The notes under the pieces: generated by a model
The model's input: only the letters and a program-made list of their open reading frames with translations
Databases searched by the model: none
What the model was told of the DNA's origin: nothing
NCBI GenBank assembly: GCA_030425945.1
Contig: JAUHZL010000041.1
Coordinates: 1 to 12,642 of the forward strand
Length of the DNA stretch: 12,642 nt
Direction: 5' to 3'
DNA from: Alphaproteobacteria bacterium
GTDB lineage: Bacteria; Pseudomonadota; Alphaproteobacteria; Rhodobacterales; Rhodobacteraceae
Translations under genes and position numbers: made by a program
Shown here: one piece after another, positions 1 to 5,974 of the stretch
Layout of the letters: every line of letters starts with the position of its first letter
Position numbering within the stretch: the stretch's first letter is position 1

Positions 1-313
1 CGCTGATCTGGGCGATCTCGGCGCGCAGGTCCTTCTCCGACGCCTTTTCCAGCGCGGCGAGGTTGAGCTGTTCGAGAAGCTGCTTGTGCAGCTCCACCTT
101 CAGCTCGTTCATCTTCTGCTTGCGGCGTTCCTCGCGGTCCTCGGCCTGCGGGGCTGCGCGTACCGGGGCCAGCGCGGCCGGGCGGCGCATGCTGTCCGGG
201 GCCGGGCGCGGGGCACTCGGGGCGGAATGGGCCGCCTGTGCGGCGGCCGCCGGCGGCGGGGCGGCCGGGCGCGGGGCGGGGGCGGGCGTGTCCTTGCGAT
301 ACCGGGAAAACAC
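1..313 (-). CDS. cpaF: CpaF/TadA pilus-assembly ATPase, N-terminal part only
   Basis: This is the first 104 codons of a gene that runs off the left edge of the window. It begins at a GTG at 311-313, with the ribosome-binding sequence AAAGGAAA a few bases upstream and the cpaE stop codon only 17 bases before it. The protein opens MFSRYRKDTPAP, then has a Pro/Ala-rich low-complexity linker to about residue 60. A charged, probably helical stretch follows (EDREERRKQKMNELKVELHK), typical of the start of the CpaF N-terminal domain. CpaF is known to be the cytoplasmic secretion ATPase that powers Flp pilus assembly. None of its Walker motifs are in the window, so the call rests on this N-terminus and on its place directly after cpaE. 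A later ATG would give a shorter protein, but the GTG has the better ribosome-binding site. Confidence 0.82.
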   Translation of the reverse strand, partial: MFSRYRKDTPAPAPRPAAPPPAAAAQAAHSAPSAPRPAPDSMRRPAALAPVRAAPQAEDREERRKQKMNELKVELHKQLLEQLNLAALEKASEKDLRAEIAQIS

Positions 314-330
314 GGGTGTTTTTCCTTTCG

Positions 331-1578
331 TCAGCGTCTGGCAGCGGCGGCATCCTGCGGCGTCAGGCTCTGGGCCAGCCGCTGGACGTCTTTCCGCAAG
401 GGGGTTTTCGGCGCGCTCTCCGACAGCGGCAGACCCTGGTCGGTCGCTTCGACCACGGCCCGCCCGCCGTCGCTGAGCAGGTCTTCGATCTTGATGTCGA
501 GGCTTTCGGCCATCCGCTTCAGCCGCGACCGCCCGGTCAGGTCGGTGAAGCGCGGCGCGCGGTTCAGCACGAAGCGCAGCTTCTCGACGGGCAGGTCCTC
601 GGCCTTGAGCGTCTTGAGGAAGCGCAGCGTGTTCTGCGCCGAGCGCATGTCGAGCTCGACCACGGTCAGGTAACTGTCCGCCTCGGTCAGCACGGTCTCG
701 GTCCAGGCGATCAGCGTGCGCGGCATGTCGATCACGACGAAGTCGAAGTTCGCCCGCAGCAGCGCGAGGAAGGCGGCGATGTCCTCCTGCGTGATCAGGT
801 CGAGCGGGATCACGTCGGCCGGTGCGGTGAACACCTTCAGCTTGCCGCCGTAGTCCAGCATGGCCTGTGCCAGCGTATCGGCATCCGCGCCGACGATGTC
901 GTTCAGGAATTCGAAGATCGCCTCGCGCCGGGGCAGGTCGAGATAGGTCGCGACCTCGCCGAACTGCAGGTCGAGGTCGACGAGCGCCACGCGCGGCGGC
1001 TCCTTGCGCTGGGTGGCCAGCTCCCACGCCAGGTTCACGGCGAGCGTGGTCGCGCCCACCCCGCCGGCAAGCCCATGGATCGCGATGATCTGCCCCGCGG
1101 CCGGGCCACCGGCGGCGCGGGGGTCGAATGCCGGTTGCGCGGCGGCCGGAACCGGGCGCGGCATCGGGGTCGGCGGGGCCGTGACGCGGGCAATCGCGTC
1201 CTCCAGCCCGCCTTCCGGCACCGGGTAGGGCAGGAACTCGCGGGCCCCGGCCCGCATCAGCCGGTGCACATAGACGGGTTCGAGGTCGGCCGCCACGAGG
1301 ATCACGCCCAGGTCGCGCTCGCGCGCGCTGGTCACCAGCCGTTCGACCGTGTCCATCTCGGCGGCATCGTCGTCGCTGACCGCCACGACAAGGAATTCCA
1401 GCCCGGCCGCCTCGGGCTGATCGAGAAAGATCAGGGTGTCATAGAACGACAGGTCACCCCAGGCCTCGCCGAGGACGGTTTCCATGTCGTCGATCAGAAA
1501 CTCGAACGCCTGAACGTCGCGCGACACCGTGCAGGCGCGGATCGACGCTGGTTCTGACGGTCTGATCATCGCACTCAT
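331..1578 (-). CDS. cpaE: CpaE/TadZ, MinD/ParA-like pilus localisation ATPase
   Basis: 415 residues, a normal length for CpaE. Residues about 60-130 look like a degenerate receiver-like domain (EFLVVAVSDDD and LMRAGAREFLPYPV). A proline-rich linker and then a MinD/ParA-type ATPase fold follow from about 163. The P-loop at 169-178 reads GLAGGVGATT, so both lysines of the usual KGGVGKT form are missing. The A' segment VALVDLDLQFGE (197-208) and the Walker B strand FVVIDMPR (280-287) are intact. CpaE/TadZ proteins are known to place the Tad secretion machine at the cell pole, and atypical P-loops have been described among them. The ATG at 1576-1578 has GAGAGGAA upstream. The gene lies 187 bases after the OmpA-lipoprotein gene and 17 before cpaF, in the usual Tad order. 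Confidence 0.93.
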   Translation of the reverse strand: MSAMIRPSEPASIRACTVSRDVQAFEFLIDDMETVLGEAWGDLSFYDTLIFLDQPEAAGLEFLVVAVSDDDAAEMDTVERLVTSARERDLGVILVAADLEPVYVHRLMRAGAREFLPYPVPEGGLEDAIARVTAPPTPMPRPVPAAAQPAFDPRAAGGPAAGQIIAIHGLAGGVGATTLAVNLAWELATQRKEPPRVALVDLDLQFGEVATYLDLPRREAIFEFLNDIVGADADTLAQAMLDYGGKLKVFTAPADVIPLDLITQEDIAAFLALLRANFDFVVIDMPRTLIAWTETVLTEADSYLTVVELDMRSAQNTLRFLKTLKAEDLPVEKLRFVLNRAPRFTDLTGRSRLKRMAESLDIKIEDLLSDGGRAVVEATDQGLPLSESAPKTPLRKDVQRLAQSLTPQDAAAARR

Positions 1579-1765
1579 GCCTTGCGGTTCCTCTCAACAC
1601 ATCCGGACACAACCCCCGGGCAACGGCCAAGGGAGAGAGAGGGAGTCTCCGAATCGCGCAGATTTCCCCCTGTCCGGGAAACAATCTCGGGTTCAAAGCG
1701 GGCAGTATTGCGGCAACAACGGTGTGAAAGCGGGAAAGCTCTCAGGCCCTGCACCTGCCGCGTCC
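1579..1765. other. Intergenic spacer between the OmpA-lipoprotein gene and cpaE
   Basis: This is 187 bases with no credible gene, the longest gap in the run rcpA to cpaF. It holds a weak inverted repeat at 1663-1681 (TTTCCC and GGGAAA around 7 bases) and a purine tract at 1631-1645. The cpaE ribosome-binding site lies at its low-coordinate end. I see no convincing promoter, but the gap is large enough for cpaE and cpaF to have their own. Confidence 0.4.
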
Positions 1766-2383
1766 TTAGCCCCCGGCCTGCGTGTTGCCCGGCGCGCGGG
1801 TCGCACTCTGGACGTACTCGCGGTAGATGATCTGGGCGTATTTTCCGTCGAGAACCATCGGGTGGTTGGCGACGAAGCCCGAGACCTCGGTGACCGTCCG
1901 GCGGTTCCGCAATTCCGGCTGCTGGGTCAGCACCAGCGGCTGCGTCTCGCCGAACGAGACGACGGCTTCCAGCCGCGACCGCGAAATCCCCTTGGAGACC
2001 AGGTAGTTGACCACGGTATCGGCACGCCGCTTGCCCAGTCTCTGGTTATAGGCGTCCGCCCCGACGAGGTCGGTGTGGCCATAGACGCGGAACCGCACTT
2101 CCGGGAATTGGCGGATCCAGTCGGCCTGCCGGTCGAGCGTGGCCATCGCGGCCGCATCGAGGCGCGACGAGTTGAACGCGAAGTTGACCGTGCTGTCGAC
2201 TTCCCGCGCGAAGCGCTCGGCCAGGTCGATCCGGACCTCGATCTCGCCGTTCTGCACCCCGGTGTTGTTGGCGGTGGCATTGCCGAAGCCGACGCCGTCG
2301 ATCTCCGAGCCGATTGGGCCGCCGCACCCTGCCAGCGCAAGGCCAAGCGACAACAGGACGGGGGGCATCAGGAAAGCGCGCAT
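1766..2383 (-). CDS. OmpA-domain outer-membrane lipoprotein of the Tad locus
   Basis: 205 residues. The N-terminus MRAFLMPPVLLSLGLALAGC is a lipoprotein signal peptide with lipobox LAGC and Cys20 as the lipidated residue. A Gly follows the Cys, which does not suggest inner-membrane retention. Residues about 55-168 form an OmpA_C-type domain. Its peptidoglycan-contacting region is YGHTDLVGADAYNQ (101-114) followed by LGKRRADTVVNYL (116-128), with Asp105 and the arginines at 119-120 as the likely diaminopimelate-binding residues. The C-terminal 35 residues are unassigned. The start lies 3 bases after the rcpA stop, implying coupled translation. It sits where other Tad loci carry CpaD or RcpB, so it probably anchors the secretin to the cell wall. 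That role is inferred from position and domain. Confidence 0.88.
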   Translation of the reverse strand: MRAFLMPPVLLSLGLALAGCGGPIGSEIDGVGFGNATANNTGVQNGEIEVRIDLAERFAREVDSTVNFAFNSSRLDAAAMATLDRQADWIRQFPEVRFRVYGHTDLVGADAYNQRLGKRRADTVVNYLVSKGISRSRLEAVVSFGETQPLVLTQQPELRNRRTVTEVSGFVANHPMVLDGKYAQIIYREYVQSATRAPGNTQAGG

Positions 2384-2386
2384 CGA

Positions 2387-3826
2387 TCAGTCCAGCACAT
2401 AACCATAGGGAGAGGCGAAGTCCTGCCGCGCGACCTCGCCCGCCGCACCGCGGGTCGGCGCGGGACGGGTCGACCCGATCATCTGGCCGTTCAGGAAGAA
2501 TTCACGTTCCGTCGGGATCGAGATGCGGTCGGTCGGCAGCGCCAGCGCCTCGCCGCTCGTCGGCGTGACGAGGTGGGCGGTGACGATGATCACCAGTTCG
2601 GACTGCTCGCGGCTGTAGGACGACGAGCGGAACAGCGCGCCCAGCACCGGGATATCCCCCAGCCATGGCACCTTGCCCTGAAGGCTGGAGAAGTCATCCT
2701 GCAACAGGCCCGCGATGGCAAAGCTCTGGCCGTCGCGCAGTTCCACGGTGGTCTGCGTCTCGCGGCGGCTGAAACCGCTGATCGAGAACGAGCCATCCGA
2801 AACGGTGACCGACTCATCGATGCCGCTGACCGAGGCGTTGAGCGCCAGGTTGATGATGCCGTCATCCAGCACGGTGGGCGTGAACCCAAGCTCGACACCG
2901 AACGGCTTGTAATCGACCGTCACGCCGCCCTGGCCGTCCGACACCGGCACCGGGTACTCGCCCCCCGCAAGGAACGAGGCTTCCTGCCCCGACAGGGCGG
3001 TCAGGTTCGGCTCGGCCAGCATCCGGACCACGTTGCGCTGCTCCAGCGCCTCGAGCAGCACGTTCAGCTGCACCGACGAGTTGCCGATCCCGATGTTGAG
3101 CGCGCCTTGCCGGTTGTTCAGCCCCGAAAAATTGTTCTGGGTGGTGAGGGCGCCCAAGTTTCCAGCTGTCGCGAGCGCGCCGGACCCTCCGAGAATGCCG
3201 TTCACCCCGCTCGCGTTGACAGCGTCGGCGTTGATCCCGATCGCGGCGTTGAGCTGCTTCGAGACGGTGCGCTCCATTTCCGCGAATCGCACCTTCAGCA
3301 TCACCTGCTGGGTGCCGCCGACGCTCATCAGGTTCGACACCCGGTCGGGCGCATAGCGTTGCGCCAGTTCCAGCGCGCGGTCCAGTTTCGAGATGCTCGA
3401 CACCGTGCCGGACAGCACGATGCCGTCATTCGCGGTGCGCACCTCGATGTTCTCGCCCGGCATGATCTGCTGCAGGCGTTCCTTGAATTCGGCGATGTCA
3501 GGCGAGACCTGGACCTCGACATTCGTGATCAGCCGCCCGTCTGCGCCAAGCAGCGTCAGGGTCGTGCGACCGGGCGCTTTGCCCAAGACGTAGATGGTCC
3601 GGTCCGACAGGGTCGCAATATCTGCGATGGCCGGGTTGGCGACCGACAGCTCCGCGAAGACCGTGTCGCTCTCGACGACGACGGCCCGGTTCATGGGAAC
3701 GCTGAGGATGCTGGAGGTCTCGCCCCGCATGACGCGCAGCGTTTCCGAAACGGCCGGTCCGGCAAGCGGCACGGCACAGAGCAAGAGGGCCACGAGGCCC
3801 CGTCCAAGGAAACGTCGAAATGTCAT
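2387..3826 (-). CDS. rcpA: RcpA/CpaC outer-membrane secretin of the Tad pilus
   Basis: 479 residues, usual for CpaC/RcpA. A signal peptide (about 1-27, ending PAVSET) is followed by the pilus-secretin N-terminal domain (about 28-108), a BON-like module (about 110-170, VSPDIAEFKERLQQ onward) and the C-terminal secretin domain (about 240-420). The secretin signature VPWLGDIPVLGALFRS is at 386-401, and an earlier conserved stretch (RMLAEPNLTALSG) is at 268-280. Residues 200-240 are a Gly/Asn/Ala-rich insertion of low complexity. A polar tail follows 420 and could bind the partner lipoprotein. Secretins of this family form the multimeric outer-membrane channel through which the Flp pilus passes. 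The ATG at 3824-3826 has AGGCAGGA upstream. The next gene begins 3 bases after the stop. Confidence 0.95.
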   Translation of the reverse strand: MTFRRFLGRGLVALLLCAVPLAGPAVSETLRVMRGETSSILSVPMNRAVVVESDTVFAELSVANPAIADIATLSDRTIYVLGKAPGRTTLTLLGADGRLITNVEVQVSPDIAEFKERLQQIMPGENIEVRTANDGIVLSGTVSSISKLDRALELAQRYAPDRVSNLMSVGGTQQVMLKVRFAEMERTVSKQLNAAIGINADAVNASGVNGILGGSGALATAGNLGALTTQNNFSGLNNRQGALNIGIGNSSVQLNVLLEALEQRNVVRMLAEPNLTALSGQEASFLAGGEYPVPVSDGQGGVTVDYKPFGVELGFTPTVLDDGIINLALNASVSGIDESVTVSDGSFSISGFSRRETQTTVELRDGQSFAIAGLLQDDFSSLQGKVPWLGDIPVLGALFRSSSYSREQSELVIIVTAHLVTPTSGEALALPTDRISIPTEREFFLNGQMIGSTRPAPTRGAAGEVARQDFASPYGYVLD

Positions 3827-3988
3827 GTGATCCTGCCTCTATGATCACGTGAATGCGGGATCTGCGCCCCGTTCCTGTACGACCATGCCCCGAAATGGCT
3901 TTTCATGCAAGAATCAAGGCTCTCCGGCCCGTTCCTGAATTGAGACGGCCCCGCCGACAGGACGGGGCCGCCTGACCGTTCCCCCGGA
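3827..3988. other. Intergenic spacer between cpaB and rcpA
   Basis: This is 162 bases without a gene, carrying the strong hairpin listed separately at 3946-3970. It also has a perfect 8-base palindrome TCACGTGA at 3845-3852, just upstream of the rcpA ribosome-binding site. A 10-base direct repeat CCCGTTCCTG occurs at 3868-3877 and 3928-3937, 60 bases apart. These could be binding or processing sites, but I cannot assign them to a known regulator. Confidence 0.4.
3946..3970 (-). terminator. Stem-loop downstream of cpaB, possible attenuator or RNA-processing site
   Basis: A perfect 8-bp GC-only stem (CGGCCCCG at 3946-3953, CGGGGCCG at 3963-3970) surrounds a 9-base loop. It starts 18 bases after the cpaB stop on the coding strand. 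No run of T follows (the next bases read TCTCAATTCAGG), so it is not a textbook intrinsic terminator. Because rcpA continues in the same direction 120 bases on, partial termination or protection of the upstream mRNA end is the likelier role. Confidence 0.5.
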
Positions 3989-4825
3989 TCAGTTGGTGCA
4001 GGGGATCTGCATCGTGACCACTTCCGACCCCTTGCGGGTGCGGATCGTGCAGACCTCGGGGGCCTGCTCGGCTACCTCGGCGGGACGCTCGACCCCCAGA
4101 AGCTGGTCCGAGTCGACCTCGACCCCTTCGGCCACCGTGTCGTCCGAGACCCCGACCAGGGCCAGCGACAGACGCCCCGTCGCCTGCGCCTGCGCGAGCG
4201 ATGCGATCTGCTCGGGCTTGGCTTCGACGGTCACGGTGCGCGCGATCGAGGGGCGGTTGCGGTCGATGTCGTCATCCTGGTCGATGGCGATGATCTGGAC
4301 GTTGGCCTGGATCAGCCGCGTCACGTCGCGGCCGTTGCCCTCGCCGGTCCAGTAGACGTCGACCCGGTCGCCCGGGCGCAGGAAGCCCGACACGCCGCTG
4401 GCGACGTCCACGGTGATCGCGAAGGCGCGCATGCCGCGTCCGAGGCGCGAGGCGACACCGGCGTCCTGGCCCGGCTCGGTCACCTTCACGCGCAGGATCG
4501 GTTCGTCGCGCTCCATCACCCGCAGCACGACGCGCGGATTGTCGTCGCCCTCCGGGAAGAGCTCCAGCGCGTCGGCAAAGGCGCCGGCCGGGACCGCGTT
4601 CTCGGGCCAGGCCACCGGGCGCACGTCGGCGCGCGTCAGCGGCTCGCCGTAGCGGATCTGGCGGTTGGCGACGAAGACCTCGGTGGTCGTCACCGCCTCG
4701 GCCAGTTTCGCCTGCTGGCTGGCCAGTACGTTCTGATATTGGGCGATACGGTCCTTGGCCAAGTACATGGCGCCGCCGGCAAGGGCGACCCCGAGGACCA
4801 GAACCAGTCCGAAAACTACTCGCAT
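3989..4825 (-). CDS. cpaB: CpaB/RcpC, SAF-domain Flp pilus assembly protein
   Basis: 278 residues from the ATG at 4823-4825, which has GGAAGGA eight bases upstream. The same frame stays open to an ATG at 4978, but the extra 51 codons have no signal-peptide character and cover a structured leader, so the inner start is preferred. Residues 1-22 (MRVVFGLVLVLGVALAGG) form a membrane anchor or uncleaved signal. A SAF domain follows at about 47-116 (VFVANRQIRYGEPLTRADV). The RcpC/CpaB region is at about 118-230 (MRAFAITVDVASGVSGFLRP then GDRVDVYW). Cys259 and Cys276 could form a disulphide in the periplasm. CpaB/RcpC is known to be a periplasmic or outer-membrane accessory protein of Tad pilus biogenesis that acts with the secretin. 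It lies between the pilin genes and rcpA, as usual. Confidence 0.93.
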   Translation of the reverse strand: MRVVFGLVLVLGVALAGGAMYLAKDRIAQYQNVLASQQAKLAEAVTTTEVFVANRQIRYGEPLTRADVRPVAWPENAVPAGAFADALELFPEGDDNPRVVLRVMERDEPILRVKVTEPGQDAGVASRLGRGMRAFAITVDVASGVSGFLRPGDRVDVYWTGEGNGRDVTRLIQANVQIIAIDQDDDIDRNRPSIARTVTVEAKPEQIASLAQAQATGRLSLALVGVSDDTVAEGVEVDSDQLLGVERPAEVAEQAPEVCTIRTRKGSEVVTMQIPCTN

Positions 4826-4855
4826 TGCTCGTCCTTCCACATTGGCAGCTTTGTT

Positions 4856-4888
4856 CCGGCCTGTGCGGGAGGGCAGACTCCCGGCCGG
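4856..4888 (-). promoter_or_regulatory. Imperfect leader stem-loop upstream of cpaB
   Basis: The outer arms CCGGCC (4856-4861) and GGCCGG (4883-4888) enclose inner arms GGGAG (4867-4871) and CTCCC (4878-4882), with a 6-base loop and a 5-base bulge on one side. The structure ends 30 bases before the cpaB ATG, so it would fold in the 5' leader of a cpaB transcript. GC-rich DNA gives many such repeats, so a function is only possible. Confidence 0.3.
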
Positions 4889-4980
4889 TTTCCTGATCTC
4901 ACCGTCGCGCCCCGGGATGGTCTGGCGAGGACCAAATCGCGGCGGTTTCCGGGAAAATCTGTGTCCTGAATATGACAAGA

Positions 4981-5003
4981 AGGCCGCGCGTGATGCGCGG
5001 CCT
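4981..5003 (-). terminator. Stem-loop after the second Flp pilin gene
   Basis: A perfect 9-bp inverted repeat (AGGCCGCGC at 4981-4989, GCGCGGCCT at 4995-5003) has a 5-base loop GTGAT. It sits 27 bases past the pilin stop on the coding strand and is followed by TCTTGTC, a weak T-rich tail. It is identical to the hairpin after the other pilin gene. It probably ends or trims most pilin transcripts, so that the abundant pilin is made in excess over the assembly genes downstream. Confidence 0.65.
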
Positions 5004-5030
5004 CCGAGCGGAACGATCCGAAGGGTCGGA

Positions 5031-5216
5031 TTATTCGAACGAGGTCGAGATGGCCTGACCGGTCAGCTGGTTGTCGATGTCCTGGATGCCGCCCGAGACG
5101 ACGCCGTAGACGGCGATGCCGAGGCCGACGATAGCGGCGGTCAGCACGACCCAGTCAACGGTCACAGCGCCGGATTCGTCGTTGCGGAAGGTGTTTGCAA
5201 GCTTGAACAGTTTCAT
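5031..5216 (-). CDS. flp: Flp-type pilin, second copy in transcription order (61 aa)
   Basis: 61 residues from the ATG at 5214-5216. An in-frame upstream ATG at 5282 would add 22 residues with no pilin character and is rejected. The short basic leader MKLFKLANTFRNDESG ends in the prepilin-peptidase site at Gly16. The mature protein starts AVTVDWVVLTAA and continues as a hydrophobic helix to about residue 43, followed by a polar tail ending STSFE. The usual Glu-Tyr at mature positions 5 and 6 of Flp pilins is Asp-Trp here (residues 21-22). Flp pilins are the major subunit of Tad pili, used for surface attachment and biofilm. The gene is nearly identical to the copy at 5490-5687 but lacks four residues (LSQD). 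AGAGGG lies about 11 bases upstream. Confidence 0.93.
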   Translation of the reverse strand: MKLFKLANTFRNDESGAVTVDWVVLTAAIVGLGIAVYGVVSGGIQDIDNQLTGQAISTSFE

Positions 5217-5489
5217 TTCCGTAGTCCCTCTAGACTGATGATATGTGTGTGCCGTCCCGGGCTTTTGGTTCGGGGGCCCCAACCCTCTGACTTCGGAGCC
5301 GTCCGTCGCTCTGGACAGCTTCTGTATCGCGCCGGATCGGGGCGGGATTGTGGAAGGTTGCGGGTCTTGTCGGGACTTTTGCGGTGCGCTTTCGGGGCGC
5401 GGGGAACTGCCCGGTGTAGGGCGTCTCCGGAACGCAAGAAGGCCGCGCGTGATGCGCGGCCTCCGAGCGGAACGATCCGAAGGGTCGGA
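5217..5489. other. Spacer between the two flp genes
   Basis: 273 bases with no credible gene. Its right-hand third (5435-5489) belongs to the duplicated unit, namely the 3' untranslated region and hairpin of the upstream pilin gene. The rest (5217-5434) is unique and would contain any separate promoter of the second pilin gene, though I found no clear -35/-10 pair. A compact G/C inverted repeat lies around 5267-5284. Confidence 0.4.
5440..5462 (-). terminator. Stem-loop after the first Flp pilin gene
   Basis: The same 9-bp stem as at 4981-5003 (AGGCCGCGC at 5440-5448, GCGCGGCCT at 5454-5462, loop GTGAT), 27 bases past the pilin stop and followed by TCTTGCG on the coding strand. It lies between two genes of the same operon, so it must be leaky, or the second pilin gene must have its own promoter. 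Confidence 0.65.
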
Positions 5490-5687
5490 TTATTCGAACG
5501 AGGTCGAGATGGCCTGACCGGTCAGCTGGGTGTCGATGTCCTGGCTCAGGTCCTGGATACCGCCCGAGACGACGCCGTAGACGGCGATGCCGAGGCCGAC
5601 GATGGCGGCGGTCAGCACGACCCAGTCAACGGTCACAGCGCCGGATTCGTCGTTGCGGAAGGTGTTTGCAAGCTTGAACAGTTTCAT
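5490..5687 (-). CDS. flp: Flp-type pilin, first copy in transcription order (65 aa)
   Basis: 65 residues from the ATG at 5685-5687, preceded by AGGGA about 9 bases upstream. The frame stays open to 5834, but the extra residues are not pilin-like. It has the same MKLFKLANTFRNDESG leader, cleavage after Gly16, mature start AVTVDWVV and hydrophobic helix as the 61-residue copy. It differs by the insertion LSQD after IQD and by Thr in place of Asn three residues later. It is the first gene of the minus-strand Tad run, so it is probably closest to the main promoter. Whether the four-residue insertion near the end of the pilin helix alters subunit packing cannot be told from sequence. Confidence 0.93.
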   Translation of the reverse strand: MKLFKLANTFRNDESGAVTVDWVVLTAAIVGLGIAVYGVVSGGIQDLSQDIDTQLTGQAISTSFE

Positions 5688-5974
5688 GGTGGTGTCCCTA
5701 TGGAAGACGTTGGTTGATCGATGTTGCTCGTCCGATTTGCCCGTGCCCCGTTTCCCTCTGGAGCGTCCGTTCGCCTCGGCATGGAGAGAAATTGCCTGCC
5801 GAATCGGGCAAGAACTGGGCGCAGGCGGGATCATTTCAGGTCCAGCGTCCTGCGCCCGTGGTCTGTAACGCCTGCCCGGATCGGCATCCCCGTTCCGGGC
5901 GCTGGCCGTCCGGGGCGTCCGCTGCTAGGCTGTGGATAACCGGGAAAACCCGATCCACAGGCAGGAACCTCCAC
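5688..5974. other. Divergent intergenic region between flp and the transglycosylase gene
   Basis: 287 bases with no credible gene. It must carry the promoters for the Tad operon (leftward) and the transglycosylase (rightward). It contains an inverted repeat at 5874-5900 (GCCCGGA and TCCGGGC around 13 bases), a smaller one near 5791-5810 (TGCC and GGCA nested in TTGC and GCAA), and the hairpin at 5930-5960 listed separately. I could not identify convincing -35/-10 or sigma-54 boxes for flp. Confidence 0.5.
5930..5960 (+). promoter_or_regulatory. Leader hairpin containing a perfect DnaA-box 9-mer
   Basis: The arms CTGTGGAT (5930-5937) and ATCCACAG (5953-5960) are followed inward by CGGG (5941-5944) and CCCG (5949-5952) around an AAAA loop. 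Only AAC (5938-5940) is unpaired, giving 12 base pairs. TGTGGATAA at 5931-5939 is the complement of the E. coli consensus DnaA box TTATCCACA. The structure ends 14 bases before the transglycosylase ATG, close to its ribosome-binding site AGGAA. It could be an operator, an RNA leader hairpin or a DnaA site. The sequence does not decide between these. Confidence 0.45.

Larger units (their letters stand above)
4976..5216 (-). repeat. Duplicated flp unit, copy A (pilin gene plus 3' hairpin)
   Basis: These 241 bases align with 5435-5687 with only three substitutions (5071/5530, 5088/5559, 5133/5604) and one 12-base gap. Two substitutions are silent and one changes Asn49 to Thr. The match begins a few bases beyond the 3' hairpin and stops at the start codon; the leaders upstream of the ATG are different. 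Recent duplication or gene conversion explains this. Confidence 0.93.
5435..5687 (-). repeat. Duplicated flp unit, copy B, with the extra 12 bases
   Basis: This is the partner of 4976-5216. The 12 bases absent from copy A lie within a pair of direct repeats GTCCTGG (5538-5544 and 5550-5556) separated by CTCAG. One repeat plus the spacer is exactly 12 bases. A slippage deletion in copy A, or an expansion in copy B, would produce the difference. Confidence 0.92.

Noticed and set aside
238..1557. A 439-codon plus-strand open frame opposite cpaE
   Set aside because: It mirrors the cpaE codons, and cpaE has clear family motifs.
1529..3844. A 771-codon open frame on the plus strand opposite the lipoprotein and secretin genes
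   Set aside because: It spans two real minus-strand genes and the junctions between them, has no plausible ribosome-binding site, and has the biased composition of a shadow frame.
4826..4978. A longer cpaB starting at 4978
   Set aside because: The extra 51 residues are Arg/Pro-rich, push the signal anchor inside the protein and cover a leader hairpin. The ATG at 4825 has a good ribosome-binding site.
5213..5437. A 74-codon minus-strand frame between the pilin genes
   Set aside because: It lies across the untranslated leader of the second pilin gene in a different frame, is Arg/Pro-rich and has no ribosome-binding site of note.
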